Part shown: positions 53,273 to 61,259 of the stretch, one piece after another | How the letters are laid out: each line of letters starts with the position of its first letter | Numbering within the stretch: the first letter of the stretch is position 1 | From: Limnohabitans sp. | GTDB lineage: Bacteria; Pseudomonadota; Gammaproteobacteria; Burkholderiales; Burkholderiaceae_C | Direction of reading: 5' to 3' | Assembly (NCBI GenBank): GCA_030158125.1 | Contig: JAOATL010000003.1 | Span: forward strand, 26,070-90,069 | DNA: 64,000 bases | Notes under the pieces: model-generated | What the model was told of the DNA's origin: nothing | The model's database searches: none | Seen by the model: the letters and a program-made list of their open reading frames with translations, nothing else | Made by a program: the position numbers and the translations under genes

Positions 53273-53289
53273 CATTAATTTGGATCACC

Positions 53290-54447
53290 ATGCCACATCA
53301 GATTCTGCGCCAGTCTCGGCTCGCGACATTGAAGTCCCTCTATCCAACGAGCCGCCGCCTTGTCGCCATCAGCGCAGTTTGCGCCGTGATGGCATTGGGT
53401 GCTTGTTCAGGAAAAAAAGAAACACCTGAGCCTGTCCGATCAGTCAAATTGATCACCGTCGGTGCATCAGATTTGAATGTGCAAGGTGAATATGCCGCTG
53501 AGGTCAAAGCCCGTGTCGAAAGCCGTTTGGGATTCAGAGTGGGTGGCAAAATTTTGACACGGCAAGCCGAAGCGGGCCAGCGAGTGCAAGCCGGTCAAGT
53601 CTTGGCAGAAGTCGATGTTCAAGACTACGCTTTGGCGGCACAAGCCGCTCAAGCGCAAGTCATTGGGGCGCGATCACAGCGCGATTTGGCAGCTGCCGAC
53701 TACAAACGCTACGAAGCCTTGCTGGCGCAAAACTTCATCAGTGCTGCTGAATTGGAGCGTCGCTCTGCCACCTTGAAAGCTGCGCAAGCCACACTCGATC
53801 AAGCGATGGCGCAAGCGCAAGCACAAAGCAATCAGGCTGGTTATGCCAAGTTGATGGTCAGCACATCGGGTGTCATCACTGGCGTTGAAGCCGAGCCCGG
53901 TCAAGTGGTCTCTGCAGGTCAGCCCGTGGTTCGGTTTGCCCAAGATGGCCCGCGTGATGCTGTGTTTGCTGTGCCCGAGCATGTGGTGGGACGCTTGAAG
54001 TTGGGTCAAAAAATGACAGTCACCTTGAGCAGCGGTCATCAAACCGTCAAAGGACAGGTGCGCGAAATTGGTGCCAGTGCCGATCCGGTCACGCGCACCT
54101 TCACGGTCAAATTGGGTTTGGAAAATGCGGAATCTTTGCCTTTGGGCATCACCCTGAATGTGCATGCGCCTCAATTGGCAGGCAGCCAAACTAACGTCAT
54201 CAAAGTGCCAACCAGTGCATTGAGACAAGAGGGCCAGCAAAGTGCTGTTTGGGTCTTTGACGCTGCTTCTGGCACGGTCACATCGCAAGTCGTTCAAGTG
54301 GCCACTGCCGACGGCAACGAAGTGGTCATTGCTGCTGGTTTAAAGCCAGGTCAACAAATTGTGAGCGCGGGTGTACATGTTTTGTCACCGGGTCAAAAGG
54401 TCACGGTTTACAAGCCTGAAGTCGCCACGCCACCTGCGAGCAAATGA
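53290..54447 (+). CDS. RND efflux periplasmic adaptor
   Basis: 385 residues with a lipoprotein signal (lipobox ALGAC). Adaptor layout: a lipoyl-like half (ARVESRLGFRVGGKILTRQAEAGQRVQAGQVLAEVD), an alpha-hairpin (about 110-175, rich in Ala/Gln), the second half (VSTSGVITGVEAEPGQVVSAGQPVVRF), then beta-barrel and membrane-proximal domains (DPVTRTFTVKLGL). ATG 53290 is chosen because the promoter and operator lie just upstream; earlier in-frame codons overlap them. It links the permease to an outer membrane channel not encoded here. The permease gene overlaps it by 4 bp. Confidence 0.9.
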   Translation: MPHQILRQSRLATLKSLYPTSRRLVAISAVCAVMALGACSGKKETPEPVRSVKLITVGASDLNVQGEYAAEVKARVESRLGFRVGGKILTRQAEAGQRVQAGQVLAEVDVQDYALAAQAAQAQVIGARSQRDLAAADYKRYEALLAQNFISAAELERRSATLKAAQATLDQAMAQAQAQSNQAGYAKLMVSTSGVITGVEAEPGQVVSAGQPVVRFAQDGPRDAVFAVPEHVVGRLKLGQKMTVTLSSGHQTVKGQVREIGASADPVTRTFTVKLGLENAESLPLGITLNVHAPQLAGSQTNVIKVPTSALRQEGQQSAVWVFDAASGTVTSQVVQVATADGNEVVIAAGLKPGQQIVSAGVHVLSPGQKVTVYKPEVATPPASK

Positions 54448-57400
54448 ACATGCGTACAGAACCTAAAGCAGGCTTTAACCTGTCCAAATGGGCGCTGGAG
54501 CATCCAGCGCTCACACGCTATTTGATGCTGGTCTTGATGCTCTTGGGTGTCTTTGCCTTTTTCAATTTAGGTCAAGACGAAGACCCACCTTTCACCTTCC
54601 GTGTCATGGTGGTGCGCGCGTATTGGCCCGGCGCCACAGCACAACAAGTGGCTGAACAAGTGACGGATAAGCTGGAGCGCACGCTGCAAGAAGTGCCCTA
54701 TGCCGACAAAATCCGCAGCTACTCCAAGCCTGGTGAAGCGCAGATCATTTTCCAAATCAAAGACTATTCCAAGCCAGCCGAAGTGGCCAATGTTTGGTAC
54801 ACCGTTCGCAAGAAAATTGGTGACATGCGCGGCAGTTTGCCGCCTGGTGTGGTGGGACCATTTTTTGTCGATGATTTTGGCGATGTGTATGGCGTCATTT
54901 ACGCCCTTCAAGCAGATGGCTTCTCGCCAGCTGAAGTGAAAAAATTTGCCGACGATGTGCGTCAAAAAATTCTGCGTGTGCAAGACGTGGCCAAAGTTGA
55001 ACTGTTTGGTGTGCAAGACGAAAAAGTATTCGTTGAAATTTCTCAAAAGAAATTGGCAGCCATGGGGCTGGACATGGGTGCTGTCATTGCGCAATTGGGG
55101 CAACAAAATGCCGTGGAGTCTGCCGGCACTTTGAACTTGCCCAAAGATGCCATTCAATTGCGCGTCAATGGCCAATTCAACAGCCTTGACGCATTAAGGC
55201 AAATGCCCATTCGAGGCGCATCCGGTCAACAAATCAAGCTAGCCGATTTGGGCACTGTCAAGCAAGACTATATTGATCCGCCCGCTGTCAAAGTGCGCCA
55301 CAACGGCGAGCAAGTCATTGGCTTGGGAGTGGCAATGGCCAAGGGCGGTGACATCATTCAATTGGGCAAAGCACTCAAACTGACTGCGCAAGACATCGAG
55401 GCCACATTGCCTGCTGGCGTCAAACTGATTCAAGTGCAAGACCAACCCAAAGCGGTTTCTAAGTCTGTCAACGAGTTCTTGCAAACATTGGTAGAGGCGG
55501 TGGCCATTGTGTTGGCTGTCAGCTTCTTGGCATTGGGATTGCACAAACGGCCGGGCATTCATCCCTTGTGGCGCCGTTGGACCTTGGACATCCGACCAGG
55601 TCTGGTCGTCGGCATCACCATTCCTTTGGTCATGGCTGTCACATTTTTGGCCATGGATTATTTCAACATTGGCCTCCACAAAATTTCACTGGGATCGCTC
55701 ATCATTGCGTTGGGATTGCTGGTGGACGATGCCATCATTGCGGTTGAAATGATGGTTCGCAAAATGGAAGAGGGCTACGACAAAGTCCGTTCTGCCACTT
55801 TCGCTTATGAACTCACGGCCATGCCCATGCTCACTGGCACGCTGATCACGGCTGCAGGTTTCTTGCCCATCGGTTTGGCCAAGTCGATGACCGGGGAGTA
55901 CACCTTCGCCATCTTTGCGGTCACCGTCATCGCGTTGCTCATCAGCTGGGTGGCCTCGGTTTATTTTGTGCCTTACCTCGGCACCTTGTTGTTGAAGGTG
56001 CCGCCACACGTGGCGGCTGCAGAGGAGGCTGTCATTCATGAGATGTTTGACACACCTTTCTACAAAAGCTTCCGACGCGCTGTGACATGGTGTGTTTTCA
56101 ATAAATGGAAAACCATTGCCATTACCTTGGCCTTGTTTGTCATGGGCATTGTGGGTATGGGCAAAGTGCAGCAGCAGTTCTTCCCAGATTCCAGCCGTCC
56201 AGAAATCATGGTCGACGTTTGGTTGCCTGAAGGCTCTAGCTTTGCTGCAAGCGAAGAAGTGTCCAAGCGCATTGAAAAGCGTTTGATGGCACAAGAGGGC
56301 GTGACCACTGTCAGTACATGGGTGGGTTCAGGTGTGCCGCGTTTTTACTTGCCCTTGGACCAGGTGTTTCCTCAGGCCAACGTGTCACAGTTGATCGTGC
56401 TACCCAAAGACTTGGAGGTGCGAGAAAGTTTGCGCATCAAGTTGCCAGAATTGCTGGCAACTGAATTTCCAGAAGTACGGGGTCGCGTTAAGTTGTTGCC
56501 CAATGGTCCCCCTGTGCCATACCCTGTGCAGTTTCGGGTCGTCGGAGAAGACCCTTTGGCTCTGCGTCTTAAAGCGGATGAGGTCAAGGCGGCCATGCGG
56601 GCCAATACCAATACCCGCGGGGTCAACGACAACTGGAACGAATCAATCAAAGTAATTCGCTTGGAGGTTGATCAAGCCAAAGCGCGTGCTTTGGGAGTTA
56701 CCAGCCAATCCATTGCGCAAGCTTCTCGCACCATGGCCTCGGGTTCTACGGTGGGGCAATACCGCGATGGCGATAAATTGATCGACATTGTGCTGCGCCA
56801 ACCACAGTCAGAGCGCGATGCCATCACCGATTTGGCGGGTGCTTATGTGCCCACCGCATCCGGCAAATCCATTCCTTTGATGCAGATCGCAAAACCCGTT
56901 TTCAATTGGGAGCCTGGTGTGATGTGGCGCGAAGGCCGCAACTACGCCATCACGGTGAATGCTGACTTGATAGAAGGCGTGCAGGGTGCCACTGTTACCA
57001 ACCAATTGCTACCGGACCTTAAAAAGTTGGAAGCAGCTTGGCAAGTGGCAGGATTTGGTGACTATCGCATCGAAGTGGCAGGCGCTGTCGAAGAAAGCTC
57101 CAAAGGCTCTGCTTCAATTGCCGCCGGCATGCCCCTCATGCTGTTTGTCACCTTCACCTTGCTGATGTTGCAGTTGCAAAGCTTCAGCCGCGCTTTGCTG
57201 GTCTTCTTGACAGGTCCTTTGGGCATGGCTGGCGTCGCGGGCGCGCTGTTGGTGTTGGACAGGCCCTTCGGCTTCGTGGCCTTGTTGGGGGTGATTGCCT
57301 TGATGGGCATGATTCAACGCAATTCGGTCATTTTGATCGACCAAATCGAGCAAGACCGCGCAGCGGGGGTGCCTGCTTGGGAAGCCATTGTGGAGTCGGC

Positions 57401-57614
57401 CGTCAGGCGTTTGCGTCCCATTGTGCTCACCGCTGCCGCTGCTGTTTTGGCCATGATCCCCCTGTCCCGTAGCGTGTTTTGGGGCCCCATGGCCGTGGCC
57501 ATCATGGGGGGGCTCATAGTGGCCACCGCCCTGACTTTGCTGGCCTTGCCCGCCATGTACGCCGCTTGGTTCAAGGTCTCGCCACCTGCCAATCCCTCGC
57601 CGACAAGGGGATGA
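54444..57614 (+). CDS. RND efflux permease (AcrB/MexB superfamily)
   Basis: 1056 residues, twelve membrane helices in two repeats of 1 plus 5 around two large periplasmic domains. It opens with LTRYLMLVLMLLGVFAFFNLGQDEDPPF. The conserved GLLVDDAIIAVEMM (proton-relay Asp pair) is in helix 4, and the GVIALMGMIQRNSVILIDQIE segment is in the second half. The sequence belongs to the less-studied branch with DEDPPFTFR at the N-terminus rather than the classical AcrB branch, so drug specificity cannot be named. It is coupled to the adaptor by a 4-bp overlap. Confidence 0.92.
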   Translation: MNMRTEPKAGFNLSKWALEHPALTRYLMLVLMLLGVFAFFNLGQDEDPPFTFRVMVVRAYWPGATAQQVAEQVTDKLERTLQEVPYADKIRSYSKPGEAQIIFQIKDYSKPAEVANVWYTVRKKIGDMRGSLPPGVVGPFFVDDFGDVYGVIYALQADGFSPAEVKKFADDVRQKILRVQDVAKVELFGVQDEKVFVEISQKKLAAMGLDMGAVIAQLGQQNAVESAGTLNLPKDAIQLRVNGQFNSLDALRQMPIRGASGQQIKLADLGTVKQDYIDPPAVKVRHNGEQVIGLGVAMAKGGDIIQLGKALKLTAQDIEATLPAGVKLIQVQDQPKAVSKSVNEFLQTLVEAVAIVLAVSFLALGLHKRPGIHPLWRRWTLDIRPGLVVGITIPLVMAVTFLAMDYFNIGLHKISLGSLIIALGLLVDDAIIAVEMMVRKMEEGYDKVRSATFAYELTAMPMLTGTLITAAGFLPIGLAKSMTGEYTFAIFAVTVIALLISWVASVYFVPYLGTLLLKVPPHVAAAEEAVIHEMFDTPFYKSFRRAVTWCVFNKWKTIAITLALFVMGIVGMGKVQQQFFPDSSRPEIMVDVWLPEGSSFAASEEVSKRIEKRLMAQEGVTTVSTWVGSGVPRFYLPLDQVFPQANVSQLIVLPKDLEVRESLRIKLPELLATEFPEVRGRVKLLPNGPPVPYPVQFRVVGEDPLALRLKADEVKAAMRANTNTRGVNDNWNESIKVIRLEVDQAKARALGVTSQSIAQASRTMASGSTVGQYRDGDKLIDIVLRQPQSERDAITDLAGAYVPTASGKSIPLMQIAKPVFNWEPGVMWREGRNYAITVNADLIEGVQGATVTNQLLPDLKKLEAAWQVAGFGDYRIEVAGAVEESSKGSASIAAGMPLMLFVTFTLLMLQLQSFSRALLVFLTGPLGMAGVAGALLVLDRPFGFVALLGVIALMGMIQRNSVILIDQIEQDRAAGVPAWEAIVESAVRRLRPIVLTAAAAVLAMIPLSRSVFWGPMAVAIMGGLIVATALTLLALPAMYAAWFKVSPPANPSPTRG

Positions 57615-57617
57615 AGG

Positions 57618-57653
57618 GGATATGGGGGCGTCGTCTCAGAAGTCCCCATATCC
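57618..57653. terminator. 10-bp inverted repeat after the RND operon
   Basis: GGATATGGGG (57618-57627) and CCCCATATCC (57644-57653) with a 16-base loop, 3 bp after the permease stop. The stem is strong, but the bases after it are ATGGTTAAAAT rather than a T-run, so it is either a Rho-type 3' end or an RNA-protecting hairpin. Confidence 0.5.
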
Positions 57654-57701
57654 ATGGTTAAAATAGAAGGTTGACCGATTCAACCCATTTAGATGGGACC
57701 C

Positions 57702-57788
57702 GCGCGGGTGGCGAAATTGGTAGACGCACCAGGTTTAGGTCCTGACGGTAGCAATACTGTGCGGGTTCGAGTCCCGCCCCGCGCACCA
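57702..57788 (+). tRNA. tRNA-Leu (anticodon UAG)
   Basis: The acceptor stem GCGCGGG (57702-57708) pairs with CCCGCGC (57778-57784), followed by discriminator A and encoded CCA (57786-57788). The anticodon loop TTTAGGT gives UAG. The D-loop, the long variable arm typical of tRNA-Leu (around TGACGGTAGCAATACTGT) and the TTCGAGT T-loop are all present. It precedes trigger factor by 19 bp. Confidence 0.95.
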
Positions 57789-57807
57789 CTTACTAAAAGA
57801 GAAGACC

Positions 57808-59121
57808 ATGGCAGTTACTGTAGAAACATTGGAAAAATTGGAACGCAAAATTACCTTGTCACTGCCTGTGACTGCAATCCAATCTGAAGTCGATGCACGT
57901 TTGAAAAAATTGGCACGCACCGTCAAGATGGACGGATTCCGCCCAGGCAAAGTGCCCATGAACGTGGTGGCACAACGCTACGGTTACTCAGTCCAATACG
58001 AAGTGATGAACGACAAAGTGGGCGAAGCCTTTGCCATTGCCGCCAACGAAGCCAAGGTGCGAGTTGCCGGTCAGCCCCGAATTTCTGAAAAAGAAGGTGC
58101 ACCCGAAGGCGAGTTGGCCTTTGATGCCATCTTTGAGGTTTACCCTGAAGTGAAGTTGGGCGATCTGAGCACCGCCGCTGTTGAAAAACTCAACGCAGAA
58201 GTCACCGAAGAGGCCGTTGACAAAACTGTCGACATCTTGCGCAAGCAACGCCGCACTTTCTCACAGCGCCCTGCTGCAGAAGCCGCCATCGACGGCGACC
58301 GCGTCACAGTCGACTTTGAAGGCAAGATCGACGGCGAAGTGTTCGCTGGCGGCAAAGCTGCCGACTTCCAATTCTTGGTTGGCGAAGGCCAAATGTTGAA
58401 AGAGTTTGAAGAAGCTGTTCGCGGCATGAAAAATGGCGAAAGCAAAACTTTCCCATTGGCGTTCCCCGCCGACTACCATGGTCAAGATGTCGCTGGCAAA
58501 ACAGCCGACTTCTTGGTCACTGTGAAGAAAATTGAAGCTGCGCATTTGCCAGAAGTGAACGAAGCCTTGGCCAAATCTTTGGGCATTGCCGACGCTTCCG
58601 TTGAAGGCCTGCGCGCTGACATCCGCAAAAACCTCGAGCGCGAAGTGAAATTCCGCTTGCAAGGCCGCAACAAGCAAGCCGCCATGAATGCGTTGGTCGA
58701 AAAAGCCGAACTCGATTTGCCCCAGTCTGTGGTGCAAAACGAAATCGAACGCTTGAAAGATGGCGCACGTGCCGACCTCAAGCAACGCGGCATCAAAGAC
58801 GCCGACAAAGCACCTATTCCTGACGACATCTTCCGTCCCCAAGCCGAAAGCCGTGTGCGTTTGGGCTTGGTGGTGGCCGAGTTGGTCAAAGCCAACACTT
58901 TGAATGCCACTGAAGCGCAAATTAAAGCCCACATCGAAGAACTGGCATCTAGCTACGAGCGCCCAGAAGATGTGTCGCGTTGGTACTATGGTGACCAACA
59001 ACGTTTGGCCGAAGTGGAAGCTGTCGTCATTGAAACCAATGTGGCCGACTTCATCTTGTCTAAAGTCAAAGTCACTGAAAAAGCCATTTCTTTCGACGAA
59101 TTGATGGGCCAACAAGCCTAA
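57808..59121 (+). CDS. tig: Trigger factor
   Basis: 437 residues. Ribosome-bound chaperone and peptidyl-prolyl isomerase that receives nascent chains. The N-terminal ribosome-binding domain has the signature GFRPGKVP (residues about 43-50). The FKBP-type domain (about 160-245) has DGDRVTVDFEGKIDGEVFAGG and FPADYHGQDVAGKTADFLV. The C-terminal helical arms follow (about 265-430). It is the first gene of the tig-clpP-clpX-lon series; clpP starts 34 bp after the stop. Confidence 0.96.
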   Translation: MAVTVETLEKLERKITLSLPVTAIQSEVDARLKKLARTVKMDGFRPGKVPMNVVAQRYGYSVQYEVMNDKVGEAFAIAANEAKVRVAGQPRISEKEGAPEGELAFDAIFEVYPEVKLGDLSTAAVEKLNAEVTEEAVDKTVDILRKQRRTFSQRPAAEAAIDGDRVTVDFEGKIDGEVFAGGKAADFQFLVGEGQMLKEFEEAVRGMKNGESKTFPLAFPADYHGQDVAGKTADFLVTVKKIEAAHLPEVNEALAKSLGIADASVEGLRADIRKNLEREVKFRLQGRNKQAAMNALVEKAELDLPQSVVQNEIERLKDGARADLKQRGIKDADKAPIPDDIFRPQAESRVRLGLVVAELVKANTLNATEAQIKAHIEELASSYERPEDVSRWYYGDQQRLAEVEAVVIETNVADFILSKVKVTEKAISFDELMGQQA

Positions 59122-59155
59122 TCAAGGTTGAAACTTTAAGCAGTTTGGAAACATC

Positions 59156-59764
59156 ATGAATTCACTCGACATTCAAGCTTTGGGCAATGTGCCCATGGTG
59201 ATCGAAACGTCAGGTCGCGGCGAACGCGCCTATGACATTTACTCCCGCTTGCTGAAAGAGCGCGTGATTTTCTTGGTGGGTGAGGTCAATGACTACACCG
59301 CCAATTCGGTGGTGGCGCAGCTCTTGTTTTTGGAGAGCGAAAATCCTGAGAAGGACATTTCGTTCTACATCAACTCACCGGGTGGCTCGGTCAGTGCTGG
59401 CATGGCCATTTATGACACCATGAACTTCATCAAGCCCGATGTTTCTACGCTGTGCACTGGCATGGCAGCCAGCATGGGCGCTTTCTTGTTGTCGGCGGGT
59501 GCCAAAGGCAAGCGTTTTTCACTGCCCAATTCCAAGGTCATGATTCACCAACCGTTGGGCGGCACACGTGGTCAAGCCACTGAAATTGAGATTCACGCAC
59601 GTGAAATCCTCAAAACACGTGAGCAATTGAACCGCATCTTGGCCGAAAACACGGGTCAACCCCTCGAAAAGATCCAATTGGACACAGAGCGCGACTACTA
59701 TTTGTCGGCCGATGAGGCCAAAGAATACGGGCTGATTGACCAAGTTATCTCAAAACGTCCCTGA
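59156..59764 (+). CDS. clpP: ATP-dependent Clp protease proteolytic subunit
   Basis: 202 residues, forms the 14-subunit chamber that degrades substrates delivered by ClpX or ClpA. The catalytic triad is visible: Ser106 in [11 protein letters not shown], His131 in VMIHQPLGG and an Asp in the [12 protein letters not shown] region. The N-terminal [20 protein letters not shown] segment matches the family, including the pro-peptide region. A terminator lies between it and clpX. Confidence 0.96.
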   Translation: MNSLDIQALGNVPMVIETSGRGERAYDIYSRLLKERVIFLVGEVNDYTANSVVAQLLFLESENPEKDISFYINSPGGSVSAGMAIYDTMNFIKPDVSTLCTGMAASMGAFLLSAGAKGKRFSLPNSKVMIHQPLGGTRGQATEIEIHAREILKTREQLNRILAENTGQPLEKIQLDTERDYYLSADEAKEYGLIDQVISKRP

Positions 59765-59814
59765 GACGCAACACACCAGGATGGAAATTCCCGTTTCCAC
59801 CCTGTTTTTTGAAG

Positions 59815-59847
59815 ACGGCGCCCCCTTTCTGGGAGAGCGCCGTTTTT
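59815..59847 (+). terminator. Rho-independent terminator between clpP and clpX
   Basis: ACGGCGC (59815-59821) pairs with GCGCCGT (59837-59843), with an inner CCC/GGG pairing in the loop, followed by TTTTTC. It lies 50 bp after clpP and 43 bp before clpX. Confidence 0.8.
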
Positions 59848-59889
59848 CTTTCGTTATCATTGGGAAAATAGAACCACAGGGCGTCGTTT

Positions 59890-61155
59890 ATGGCCGATAA
59901 AAAAGGCTCCGTTACCGAAAAGAATTTGTATTGTTCCTTTTGCGGCAAAAGCCAGCACGAGGTGAAAAAACTCATCGCAGGACCTTCTGTCTTCATTTGC
60001 GACGAGTGCATTGATTTGTGCAACGACATCATCCGTGATGAGTTGCCCACTTCCGAAATAGCCAAAGACACCAAAAATGGTTTGCCCACACCGCTGGACA
60101 TCAAAACCAATTTGGACAACTACGTCATCGGCCAAGAAAAAGCCAAGCGTACGTTGGCTGTGGCGGTCTACAACCACTACAAGCGTTTGAAGCACAAAGA
60201 GGGCGCAAAAAAAGAGGACGTCGAATTGGCAAAGAGCAACATCTTGCTGATTGGACCTACAGGCTCTGGAAAAACATTGTTGGCCCAAACGCTGGCTCGC
60301 ATGCTGGATGTGCCATTTGTCATGGCCGATGCCACCACCCTGACCGAAGCGGGTTATGTGGGCGAAGACGTAGAGAACATCGTGTCCAAGTTGCTGCAAA
60401 GCTGCAACTACGATGTCGAGCGTGCGCAGCGTGGCATTGTGTACATCGACGAGATCGACAAGATCACACGCAAGTCTGACAACCCTTCCATCACACGCGA
60501 CGTGTCGGGTGAGGGCGTTCAGCAAGCCTTGCTGAAGTTGATCGAAGGCACCATGGCCAGCGTGCCGCCACAAGGCGGACGCAAGCACCCCAATCAAGAC
60601 TTCTTGCAAATTGACACCACCAACATTTTGTTCATCTGTGGTGGTGCGTTTGCTGGCTTGGAAAAGGTCATTGAAAACCGCACCGAAGCTTCAGGCATTG
60701 GTTTTGGCGCTGTTGTGAAGAGCAAGAAACAACGCTCACTCACCGAAGTGTTCACTGAAGTTGAACCCGAAGATTTGATCAAGTTCGGCCTCATTCCCGA
60801 ACTGGTTGGCCGCATGCCTGTGGTGGCCACTTTGGCCGAACTCACAGAAGAGGCCTTGGTTCAAATTTTGACCGAACCTAAAAATGCGCTGGTCAAACAA
60901 TTTGGCCAACTGCTGAACATGGAAGGTGTCGAGCTCGAGATTCGCCCAGAAGCCTTACACGCCATTGCCAAAAAAGCACTCATCCGCAAAACGGGTGCGC
61001 GCGGTTTGCGCTCTATTTTGGAGCAGGCCCTGATTGACACCATGTTCGAGTTGCCCAACGCAACCAACGTCGAAAAAGTGGTGGTCGATGCCTCCACCAT
61101 TGAAGACAATCACATTCCCTTATTGGTCTACCGAGAGTCGGCCAAACAAGCTTGA
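59890..61155 (+). CDS. clpX: ATP-dependent Clp protease ATP-binding subunit ClpX
   Basis: 421 residues, hexameric unfoldase that feeds ClpP. The N-terminal zinc-binding domain has [10 protein letters not shown] and CDECIDLC. The AAA+ core has Walker [16 protein letters not shown], Walker [10 protein letters not shown], the pore loop YVGEDVENI and a sensor region with [10 protein letters not shown]. The IGF-type loop for ClpP docking appears as SGIGFGA. Separated from clpP by a terminator, so it probably has its own promoter near 59850. Confidence 0.96.
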   Translation: MADKKGSVTEKNLYCSFCGKSQHEVKKLIAGPSVFICDECIDLCNDIIRDELPTSEIAKDTKNGLPTPLDIKTNLDNYVIGQEKAKRTLAVAVYNHYKRLKHKEGAKKEDVELAKSNILLIGPTGSGKTLLAQTLARMLDVPFVMADATTLTEAGYVGEDVENIVSKLLQSCNYDVERAQRGIVYIDEIDKITRKSDNPSITRDVSGEGVQQALLKLIEGTMASVPPQGGRKHPNQDFLQIDTTNILFICGGAFAGLEKVIENRTEASGIGFGAVVKSKKQRSLTEVFTEVEPEDLIKFGLIPELVGRMPVVATLAELTEEALVQILTEPKNALVKQFGQLLNMEGVELEIRPEALHAIAKKALIRKTGARGLRSILEQALIDTMFELPNATNVEKVVVDASTIEDNHIPLLVYRESAKQA

Positions 61156-61207
61156 GTTTTTTCCAGCCCACCCCCTGAAACCAATGAATAACCCTACATC
61201 TTTTGGG

Positions 61208-61235
61208 CTTGAAATTGTAAATTCAGGGGCCATTT
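61208..61235 (+). promoter_or_regulatory. Heat-shock (sigma32-type) promoter of lon
   Basis: CTTGAAA (61208-61214) exactly matches the sigma32 -35 consensus. After a 13-bp spacer, GGCCATTT (61228-61235) resembles the CCCCATNT -10. The element ends 24 bp before ATG 61260. Confidence 0.65.
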
Positions 61236-61259
61236 ATCCCCAATAACCTAGGGAATCAC

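Noticed and set aside
57659..57676. Promoter elements (TAAAAT, TTGACC) before tRNA-Leu
   Set aside because: The elements are not at workable spacing relative to each other or to the tRNA start, so I could not define a promoter.
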